Below, one piece after another: positions 16,716 to 22,803 of a stretch of 22,803 nt of DNA. The notes beneath the pieces are model-generated. The model was not told the origin of the DNA, did not search any database, and saw only the letters and a list, made by a program, of their open reading frames with translations. Numbering within the stretch: the first letter of the stretch is position 1; each line of letters starts with the position of its first letter. This DNA is from Hyphomicrobiaceae bacterium. Its GTDB lineage: Bacteria > Pseudomonadota > Alphaproteobacteria > Rhizobiales > Hyphomicrobiaceae. Position numbers and translations under genes: made by a program. The stretch is taken from positions 1 through 22,803 of the forward strand of contig JABSQE010000007.1 of assembly GCA_013214245.1 (NCBI GenBank), written 5' to 3'.

Positions 16716-18071
16716 CTAACCTAATAGAGAAGACCAAGATGGATCCGATGCGAATGCGGGAGTTTTAACCAGTCTTTCATTGTAACCAGTTAAATCGATA
16801 GAAAATATTTTTGGCCCTGCATCAGCCCCACGCGCATCTCTAAAAAACATCAGCACACGACCATTAGGAGCCCAAGTGGGACCTTCATTATGAAAACCTT
16901 CAGTTAAAATACGCTCTCTAGCTCCATCGGGGGATACTACACCAATAAGAAAGCGTCCAGCATATTGTTTAGTAAACGCAATGTTATCTCCGCGCGGAGA
17001 CCATACTGGTGTTGAATACGTTCCATCACCGCGACTGATACGTCGTTGGTTAGAGCCGTCATGATTCATAATATAAAGTTGTTGGCTACCGTCACGATCA
17101 GACTCGAATACGATGTTGCGTCCATCAGGAGAAAAGCAAGGACCCGTATCAATTGCATTTGACTCCGTCAAACGTCGCAAACGTTGTAATTTAAAATCCA
17201 TTTCAACAATCCAAGAATTAGTGCCTTGTTGAAAACTCATAACGATACGTTCCCCATCAGGAGAGTAGCGCGGAGCAAAGGTCATACCAGGAAAATCTCC
17301 AACTACTTTATGCTGACCACTAGTTAGATCCATCATAAGAACACGGGGTTGTCCGTCAACGTATGACATATATGCCACTTCTTGTTGTACAGGATTAAAA
17401 CGTGGCGTAATGACTAGCTCGCGACCATCACTTAGTATTTGTAAATTATGACCATCTTGATCCATAATCGCGAGGCGTTTGAGACGTTGTTGTTTTGATC
17501 CAGTCTCATCAATGAATACAATTCTTGTATCAAAATAACCTTGCTCTAGTGTTAATTTTTGATAAACCTGGTCTGCAACTAGATGACCAAGGCGGCGCCA
17601 ATGTTTAGGTGCAATAGAGAATTGTTGTCCCGTCAAGAGCTTGCCAAGAACAATATCCCAAAGACGAAACTGTACTGTAAAGCGTCCATTTTTTTGTTTT
17701 ATAGTGCGACCAACCACCAACGCTTCAGCTCCAATCGAGCGCCAATCTAGAAAACGTGGCGAGACATCTATGTTACCAGTTTTTTGCAGAAAAATCTTTT
17801 GTTCTAAGAAACGAAACAAACCAGATCTTTCAAGATCGGCTTTGACGATTTTAGTAATAGCGGTGCCAAGCCTTTTATCCTCGCCAATGAAGTTAGAAAT
17901 TGCGAGTGACTGGGGTATGAGCTTAGATTCATTAACTATTATTCTTGTTTGACCCATAAGCATTTTGGGTAACACGCACGTTGCCACGCTACTCCCTAAA
18001 ATGCGCAAAGCGCTTCGCCGCGAAATACTGTTATTAGGCAATAACCTAGCTGAACCGATCGATTTGCTCAT
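16716..18071 (-). CDS. tolB: Tol-Pal system periplasmic beta-propeller TolB
   Basis: Periplasmic protein that binds Pal and links it to the inner-membrane TolQRA complex. The 451-residue protein starts at ATG 18071 with GAGAG directly upstream. Its N-terminus has a twin-arginine-like signal, SRRSAL at 17-22 followed by the hydrophobic LRILGSSVATCVLPKMLMG, suggesting Tat export of a folded protein. After the N-terminal alpha/beta domain (about 45-180) come propeller blades marked by repeats such as PRYSPDGERIVMSF, FSPDGRNIVFESDRDGSQQL and WSPRGDNIAFTKQ. All are in frame. The gene is separated from tolR by 1.1 kb where tolA would normally lie. TolB therefore seems kept without a visible TolA partner. 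Identity is certain; whether the Tat signal works is inferred. Confidence 0.97.
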   Translation of the reverse strand: MSKSIGSARLLPNNSISRRSALRILGSSVATCVLPKMLMGQTRIIVNESKLIPQSLAISNFIGEDKRLGTAITKIVKADLERSGLFRFLEQKIFLQKTGNIDVSPRFLDWRSIGAEALVVGRTIKQKNGRFTVQFRLWDIVLGKLLTGQQFSIAPKHWRRLGHLVADQVYQKLTLEQGYFDTRIVFIDETGSKQQRLKRLAIMDQDGHNLQILSDGRELVITPRFNPVQQEVAYMSYVDGQPRVLMMDLTSGQHKVVGDFPGMTFAPRYSPDGERIVMSFQQGTNSWIVEMDFKLQRLRRLTESNAIDTGPCFSPDGRNIVFESDRDGSQQLYIMNHDGSNQRRISRGDGTYSTPVWSPRGDNIAFTKQYAGRFLIGVVSPDGARERILTEGFHNEGPTWAPNGRVLMFFRDARGADAGPKIFSIDLTGYNERLVKTPAFASDPSWSSLLG

Positions 18072-19210
18072 CTCTCAACTTCTTATAATGACTTGGCACA
18101 CCCAAAGGACAACTTTGGGAAGGTTTCAAGCACTTATTCACTTTAAAATGTAGTATTGTACGGAAAATCTGTCTGTTAGTGCGAGTTTGCCGAACATTAA
18201 ATTCGTGAGTTAAAATAGTGTGTTAACTTTTTCAGCATTAAGGGAGAGTTTATTTCGCGATACTGCGAGTAATCAAACATAGGTAGCTCGTATTGAACAT
18301 GTTTCGTAGATTAAATCTGATAAATTATGTGATCCTAGTCATCTATGGAAAGGTTTTGTGGCAATTTGGTGCAAGGTGTACATTTTTCATGATTACGGAC
18401 GGCTCCGAGCGCAGAGGTACTCGATGCTGAGTTGGAACAAGAATCCCACACGATTGGCTCGCTATAATACTTCCCACACTATTCAACCTCGATATTCCCA
18501 GTGATAATAAATTGCTAGGTCACAATCAAACTGACTTTTTTTTCTACAGCAGTTCTGCCATAATATTTCTTGGATAAACTTGTATAAGTTTTAAATAGTT
18601 ACTTTTGACCGAAAGTTTGTGTTGTCCGATTTAGCAACTTTGTTTGGCAGAACCTGTACTATTAATAGATTAAAGCTATATTCCTCTAACTCGTGAAATA
18701 TGCAGACGAACAGCGAAAGTCAACTATTATTGTACTTTTTTTACTGGTCTCAATGACGTTAAGTTTTATCCTCTTTTCTCTTTTGTTATCTTTAAGAGAT
18801 ACCCTAATAGGTTTCTAGATACAGAGATATGAGAGACGTCAATAGCTTTTTTAAATTATATTCTGTCGTTCAGTTTGCTTGCTAAGTTTGAGAGAAATAG
18901 TTTTTGTACTTTTAAAGCATGGCAATTCTTAAACATATCTACGTCGATATTATGAACAATACAACTACTACAGCTCTATCTCTCAATTGTTTAAGAACTA
19001 GATCAAAAGAGACTAGAGTCCAGCACAGTAAGCTTAAGTTCGAGAATAATCACAAAGTTGAAGATAACTCATCTTAAAATTTTTACATCGCATTTTAGTT
19101 CAAATACATATTTAAATTGATATTAATACAGTATTTATGTCTGCAGATACGAGCAAAAGAAGAATTTAATACTAGATTGTAATATACTAAATGTATGATA
19201 AATAAGCTTC
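18072..19210. other. Eroded tolA position between tolR and tolB
   Basis: About 1.14 kb with no intact gene. In tolQRAB-pal clusters tolA occupies this place. I searched the minus strand for the TolA N-terminal membrane anchor, its Ala/Lys/Glu-rich helix and the C-terminal domain, and found none. Three open but unassigned plus-strand frames exist: 18310-18504 (64 codons, locally GC-richer, with AGAGG before an internal ATG at 18424), 18693-18818 (see separate entry) and 18919-19077 (52 residues, no Shine-Dalgarno, no resemblance). Complete decay or relocation of tolA fits best. Confidence 0.55.
18693..18818 (+). pseudogene. Possible N-terminal remnant of a CcmE-like membrane protein
   Basis: An open plus-strand frame of 41 codons beginning at GTG with no Shine-Dalgarno. 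It reads VKYADEQRKS, then a transmembrane-like run TIIVLFLLVSMTLSFILFSL, then LLSLRDTLIGF before the stop. A basic start, one helix and a Leu-Arg-Asp-x-(Leu/Ile) ending recall the N-terminus of the haem chaperone CcmE, where the helix is followed by LRDN(I/L)VFFYSP. The haem-binding domain is absent. The likeness rests on about ten residues and could be chance. Confidence 0.2.
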
Positions 19211-19669
19211 CTAACCACCTAAATCAGCCTGTATTACCAAAGATAATTTATTAAAACCTGCCTCTTTGATATGAGTTATCGCTTGAGCCACCACGCCATA
19301 ATTTACTTCGGCATCACCTCGTATGAAAACGTGCTTCCTACTGCCATCATATCTAGACTCTGTTTTGAGTTTAATAACTAATTCGTCCAATCTAACTAGA
19401 TCCTGCATTTCTTCACCCAAGTAAATACTCCCATCCTTGAATATAGAAATGATAATCGGTTCGTGTTTTTCTAACTCAAAAGAGCGACCTACGTTAGAGG
19501 GCGATTGTAAAGGCACGCCAGAGTTTAATGAAGGCGCTGCGACCATTAATGTAATCAACAGGACAAGCATTATGTTAACAAAAGGTGTTACATTAATCTT
19601 ATTTATTGGCTTACTTAGCCTACGTTTTCTACAACATCGTCTCATATCTTTTACACATGCTATTTCCAT
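19211..19669 (-). CDS. tolR: TolR, with the channel Asp replaced by Asn
   Basis: Inner-membrane stator partner of TolQ in the proton-driven Tol-Pal motor; the family is ExbD/TolR. The 152-residue product has a basic N-terminus (RRCCRKRR), one transmembrane helix (about 29-47, TPFVNIMLVLLITLMVAAP) and a periplasmic domain ending VAQAITHIKEAGFNKLSLVI. In TolR/ExbD the helix carries one essential Asp (TPFVDVMLVLL; Asp23 in E. coli TolR) that passes protons. Here it is Asn32, encoded AAC where GAC is expected. The preceding Glu of SEINVTP is also changed, to Lys (NKINVTP). The start at ATG 19669, 27 nt after tolQ, lacks a Shine-Dalgarno; an internal ATG (Met9) is an alternative. The frame is complete, so the gene is kept but its motor function is doubtful. 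Confidence 0.95.
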   Translation of the reverse strand: MEIACVKDMRRCCRKRRLSKPINKINVTPFVNIMLVLLITLMVAAPSLNSGVPLQSPSNVGRSFELEKHEPIIISIFKDGSIYLGEEMQDLVRLDELVIKLKTESRYDGSRKHVFIRGDAEVNYGVVAQAITHIKEAGFNKLSLVIQADLGG

Positions 19670-19696
19670 ATTTATTATTTACTAAAATACCATCTG

Positions 19697-20416
19697 TTAT
19701 CCTAGATTTGTTGTGTCAATTTGCCTGGACACAATGGCTGAGAATTCATCAGCAAAAGCCTCTAAACGTTGATTAACGCGTGCAACCTCCCCCAAAAATT
19801 TATTGTAAAAGACTACCGCTGGTAATGCTGCTATCAACCCTATTGCTGTTGCAAATAAAGCCTCTGCAAGACCTGGAGCTACTATTGCTAAACTGGTAGT
19901 CTTAGATACTGCAATGGCCTGAAAACTACCCATGATCTCCCAAACAGTAGCGAAAAGCCCAAGAAACGGCGCCGTAGATCCTACCGTAGCAAGAAATATT
20001 AAGCGCTGTTCCAACCGATCCATTTCACGACCTATGGTTACATCCATAACTTTCTCAACTCGCATTTGTGTACCGTTTAATGCCTTGATACCTCCCTCAG
20101 ATGAGGTTGACCTATTCCATTCACGCATAGCTGCAATAAAAAGTGCTGCAGTTGCAATAGGTGGTTTGCTACGACATATGTCAGCGTAAAGCTCATCTAG
20201 TGAATGTGCTGACCAAAACATCGCCTCAAAGCTATCGGCCTCTTTACGAGCACGGTGAAAATATACAAGTTTTTCAAAAATGATTACCCAACATCGTAAA
20301 GAGGCAATGATAAGGATTATTATAACGATTTGGACAACAATGTGTGCTTGCAAAAAAAGCTCAAGAAATAATAAACCATCCGTAGCCGATAGCATATCTG
20401 CAAGACTTGCGCTCAT
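19697..20416 (-). CDS. tolQ: TolQ
   Basis: Inner-membrane, MotA/TolQ/ExbB-family subunit that forms the proton channel with TolR. The 239-residue product starts at ATG 20416 behind AAGGTGAT (5-nt spacing). It has three membrane segments: about 24-45, and two in the conserved C-terminal half (about 138-168 and 178-205). The channel Thr residues equivalent to E. coli Thr145 and Thr178 are present as Thr157 (LFATVWEIM) and Thr190 (EALFATAIGL), with the same 33-residue spacing. Oddly the usual LFGTVWGIM reads LFATVWEIM, putting Glu160 where Gly is normal, in the channel helix. tolR follows 27 nt downstream. The usual upstream neighbour ybgC is not seen. Confidence 0.96.
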   Translation of the reverse strand: MSASLADMLSATDGLLFLELFLQAHIVVQIVIIILIIASLRCWVIIFEKLVYFHRARKEADSFEAMFWSAHSLDELYADICRSKPPIATAALFIAAMREWNRSTSSEGGIKALNGTQMRVEKVMDVTIGREMDRLEQRLIFLATVGSTAPFLGLFATVWEIMGSFQAIAVSKTTSLAIVAPGLAEALFATAIGLIAALPAVVFYNKFLGEVARVNQRLEAFADEFSAIVSRQIDTTNLG

Positions 20417-20951
20417 TGCATCACCTTCGTTAATGGGGTAGGCACAAACCTATCGTATTCTAAAACAACACTTAAACTGTTGATGTTCTAATCTAGTACG
20501 ACCATAACACGCCAACTATAAAACACCGAAGATCTTTCACCGTAAAGAAAAGCGTGCAAGTGTTAAAGCACTGGTTATTGCTTTTTGGGTATCTATATCT
20601 TCATTATTAATGTATCAAGTGATTGATGATACTAGGAATTCAATCGAAACCTTATTCACAATGAACAGCACTTTGTTATAAAGAAGAAAGTTTTCTTGAC
20701 ATCGTATGTCTACAGTTACTAATCACACTCCTAATGATCCTGCAGAAACTAAACCTGTACAGTAAACACCTATTATTGCAAAAGAAATTTTAAAATTTGC
20801 TATTAGATATTAGTAGACTAGCTTAATAGTATTCATAAGGAAAGCGCAGATGACATCTAAACAATCAGTGCTTAATATTTTCCTATGTTAAAATTAATAT
20901 TTGATTTTCCTAATCGCAAGAACACCACACGGATTCTACTCGCGCAAAATC
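20417..20951. other. Gene-free spacer between ruvB and tolQ (ybgC absent)
   Basis: About 535 bp. The acyl-CoA thioesterase gene ybgC usually stands here; I find no remnant on the minus strand. On the plus strand a 57-codon frame (20508-20681) without a start codon encodes a basic stretch plus one membrane-like helix (VKALVIAFWVSISSLLMYQV). In the same frame, after two stops, a 19-residue frame opens MSTVTNHTPNDPAETKPVQ at 20706. Neither is recognised. The promoter of tolQ should lie here. Confidence 0.45.
20903..20951 (-). terminator. Imperfect hairpin at the 3' end of ruvB
   Basis: GATTTT and AAAATC (20951-20946 and 20908-20903) close a stem directly after the ruvB stop. Inside, CGC/GCG and AGAA/TTCT pair with small internal loops. 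No T-tract follows, so termination is doubtful; it may protect the transcript end. Confidence 0.25.
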
Positions 20952-22034
20952 TCAGCTTTTAGTTTGATCAATGATAGCTTTATTCGTAGATTCCTTTTCA
21001 TCCAAAATTGCAATCGGCACCTCTAGATTTTTTTTAGCAAAGCCCATTATATTAAAGTGACGATACGTCCTCAGCGTCAAAACGCGGCCACGTGGAGTGC
21101 GTCCGATAAATCCTTTCTGTAAAAGATAGGGCTCTACAATCTCTTCCAATGCATCTCGTGGTTCGGATAAAGCTGCAGACAGCGTTTCAATACCGACCGG
21201 ACCACCATCATAATTTTCTGCAATGCACTTTAAATAGCGATGGTCGAGCGTATCTAAGCCTTCGCTGTCTACATCCATCATACGTAAAGCGTTATCTGCA
21301 ACCTCAGCTGAGATAACTTGTGCCTTTTGAACTACAGCAAAGTCTCGAACTCTACGCAACAAACGCCCTGCTACGCGTGGCGTGCCTCGCGAACGACGCG
21401 CTATCTCTTGAGCGCCATCTGCGTGAATAGGCACCCCTAAAACTCGAGAGCCTCGCTCAATCACTAAGCGCAGTTCCTCATCTGAGTAAAAATTTAGTCG
21501 CACAGGAATACCAAAACGGTCACGTAAAGGAGTAGTCAGCAATCCAGCACGGGTAGTTGCTCCGATCAAAGTGAATTTAGCAAGCTCAATTCGAACGGAA
21601 CGTGCTGCCGGACCCTCTCCTATGAGTAGGTCAAGACAGAAGTCTTCCATTGCTGGGTAAAGAACTTCTTCTACTATTGGGTTCAAGCGATGAATTTCAT
21701 CAATAAATAATACATCGTGCTCTTCCAAATTAGTTAACAATGCCGCAAGGTCACCTGTCTTAGATATTATTGGACCTGCAGTAGAACGGAAACCAACTCC
21801 AAGTTCCTTAGACATAATCTGAGCTAGTGTAGTTTTACCAAGACCAGGTGGACCTACAAACAATACATGGTCGAGTGCGTCGCCACGCGCTTTTGCTGCT
21901 TGAATAAAGACATGAAGGTTAGCACGAACCTGCTCTTGGCCAATAAAGTCTTCTAAAGACTGAGGCCTGACAGATGCGTGTGTCACATCTGAATGAGATG
22001 GCAGAGATGAAAGTATACGTTTATTTTCGATCAT
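20952..22034 (-). CDS. ruvB: Holliday junction branch-migration motor RuvB
   Basis: AAA+ ATPase that forms hexamers on DNA and, bound to RuvA, drives branch migration. The 360-residue protein has Walker A GPPGLGKT (61-68), Walker B IDEIH (111-115), sensor 1 GATTR, the arginine-finger segment PLRDRFGI and sensor 2 GTPRVAGRLLRRVRDFA. A C-terminal winged helix ends FIGRTPRGRVLT. It is 10-15 residues longer than usual because of a Lys/Glu-rich tail (DEKESTNKAIIDQ). All motifs are intact. Start is ATG 22034, 22 nt after the end of the membrane-protein pseudogene that splits it from ruvA, with only a weak Shine-Dalgarno (AAGATGA). It was presumably co-transcribed with ruvA, and the wreck between them may now act as leader. 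Confidence 0.98.
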   Translation of the reverse strand: MIENKRILSSLPSHSDVTHASVRPQSLEDFIGQEQVRANLHVFIQAAKARGDALDHVLFVGPPGLGKTTLAQIMSKELGVGFRSTAGPIISKTGDLAALLTNLEEHDVLFIDEIHRLNPIVEEVLYPAMEDFCLDLLIGEGPAARSVRIELAKFTLIGATTRAGLLTTPLRDRFGIPVRLNFYSDEELRLVIERGSRVLGVPIHADGAQEIARRSRGTPRVAGRLLRRVRDFAVVQKAQVISAEVADNALRMMDVDSEGLDTLDHRYLKCIAENYDGGPVGIETLSAALSEPRDALEEIVEPYLLQKGFIGRTPRGRVLTLRTYRHFNIMGFAKKNLEVPIAILDEKESTNKAIIDQTKS

Positions 22035-22056
22035 GTGTTCATCTTATGTTAATATA

Positions 22057-22515
22057 TTAAAGCTTACTCCTGCGTGTCAAAAAACCTAATTTCAACATGC
22101 CGAGACAACACATAACACCCACCAAACCAGCACCGAATGAAAAAATTGTTAAGGAATTATTATGATTAAATGGCATAAGGATAAAAGTAACCGTGAAACT
22201 AAAAACGCTGATACAGCCAGTTTTAAGCCAGGTGACACGCAAATTTTAGCAACCATGAGTGACAATACAATACCTAATATCGAAGCAGGAATTGCGGTAC
22301 ATACGTAAACTTTCATAAATGCTATACCTAAGACAAACAGTATGTAATGGAGTGTTAGATAACTCAGGTAGTGTGACCGCAACAACTCACCATAACTAAA
22401 TATTGAATGCTGTTGTGTAATTAATGTGGCTGTAGAGAAAGTAAACGAAATAACTTGCTACAAGCGGAGCTGTCAAAGAGATAAAAATAAAAACTACGTG
22501 TTGTATATCTGACAT
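22057..22515 (-). pseudogene. Frameshifted membrane-protein gene between ruvA and ruvB
   Basis: Three minus-strand frames join end to end into one hydrophobic protein of about 150 residues. Frame one, from ATG 22515: MSDIQHVVFIFISLTAPLVA, then SYFVYFLYSHINYTTAF, ending in TAG near 22400. A +1 shift continues as FSYGELLRSHYLSYLTLHYI, then LFVLGIAFMKV and TAIPASILGIVLSLMVAK. Another shift near 22245, at an AAAA run, continues as LRVTWLKTGCISVFSFTVTF, then ILMPFNHNNSLTIFSFGAGL and a basic end RRSKL. Four or five membrane helices are likely. The continuity across frames argues for a recently broken gene. I do not recognise the family. It starts 43 nt after the ruvA stop and ends 22 nt before ruvB, so it sat within the ruv operon. 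Confidence 0.7.
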
Positions 22516-22558
22516 GGCTTGATTAACTTCACGTTATCGCTGCATCTGAAAAAAACTA

Positions 22559-22803
22559 TTAAACTAAATGTGATAATATTTTAAGGCCTCTACGAATGAG
22601 CTCCGCTGTTTGCGGGTTATCTCCAATATCTTTAGCTGCCAAAGTAACAGCTTCAGAAGCCTGCGCTGGCTGATATCCTAAATTACATAATGCGGAAGTC
22701 GCCTCTGTTACAGATGAGCAACCTGACACTGGCGTATTTATTGGAGTATCGTGTTTTGTTGATCCTACAGCTCCAACTTCAGCCAGTGGCAATACTTTAT
22801 CTT
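22559..22803 (-). CDS. ruvA: Holliday junction protein RuvA, C-terminal part (runs off the window)
   Basis: About 80 residues of an open frame entering from the right edge and ending at TAA 22561-22559. The last 50 residues match RuvA domain III, the flexible three-helix module that contacts RuvB: VTEATSALCNLGYQPAQASE, then AVTLAAKDIGDNPQTAELIR, ending RGLKILSHLV. The preceding Thr/Ser/Pro-rich stretch (STKHDTPINTPVSGCSS) is the variable linker. The frame is open across the edge, and an apparent start near 22792 is only a Leu codon. Its place upstream of ruvB in the same direction supports the call. Confidence 0.93.
   Translation of the reverse strand, partial: DKVLPLAEVGAVGSTKHDTPINTPVSGCSSVTEATSALCNLGYQPAQASEAVTLAAKDIGDNPQTAELIRRGLKILSHLV

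Noticed and set aside
18919..19077. 52-residue frame opening MAILKHIYVDIMNNTTTTAL
   Set aside because: No Shine-Dalgarno, a stop directly upstream and no resemblance to any family; kept only as a note under the gap.
1..22803. tRNA, rRNA, CRISPR arrays, insertion sequences or phage genes
   Set aside because: I scanned the gaps by eye for T-arm motifs, regularly spaced repeats and transposase motifs and saw none.

Overview
The window looks like the chromosome of a host-restricted alphaproteobacterium whose genome is decaying. Every recognisable protein resembles alphaproteobacterial, Rhodospirillales-like families. The gene order (mutY / DUF721 / DsbA-type thioredoxins / smc; ruvA / ruvB / tolQ / tolR / tolB / pal) follows the order usual in that group. 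The DNA is AT-rich, only about 57% of it is intact coding sequence, and gaps of 0.3-1.4 kb hold no intact gene. At least two genes are plainly broken. This is the profile of a long-term symbiont such as the tunicate symbiont Candidatus Endolissoclinum. That name is an inference from memory, not a database match.

Layout. 1-554 (-): N-terminal part of an MbfA-type ferritin-like/VIT iron protein, cut by the window edge. 555-1939: no gene, but a possible structured RNA or terminator at 1822-1916 behind mutY. 1940-3040 (-): mutY. 3125-5359 (+): DUF721/DciA-like protein and two DsbA-family thiol oxidoreductases. 5444-8184 (+): smc pseudogene with a large internal deletion, stops and frameshifts. 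8267-9655 (-): GYF_2-domain membrane protein. 10017-10439 (+): ndk. 11234-13021 (-): aspS, divergent from rnd (13306-14454, +). 14455-15478: empty. 15479-15985 (-): pal. 16262-16393 (-): a 43-residue lipoprotein with its own Shine-Dalgarno and a strong terminator. 16716-18071 (-): tolB. 18072-19210: the place where tolA should be, with no tolA seen. 19211-20416 (-): tolR and tolQ. 20952-22034 (-): ruvB. 22057-22515 (-): a frameshifted membrane-protein pseudogene lying between ruvB and ruvA. 22559-22803 (-): C-terminal end of ruvA.

How the genes relate. The right half is a ruv-tol-pal cluster. TolQ, TolR, TolB and Pal are intact frames, but tolA (and the usual neighbours ybgC and cpoB) are not visible. 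TolR also carries Asn where the family has its essential transmembrane Asp. The envelope-constriction motor therefore looks uncoupled while its outer-membrane parts survive. The left half keeps base-excision repair (mutY), disulfide chemistry (two DsbA-like proteins) and housekeeping genes, but has lost condensin (smc). The small lipoprotein between tolB and pal, the possible RNA behind mutY and the TolR substitution are the most interesting observations.
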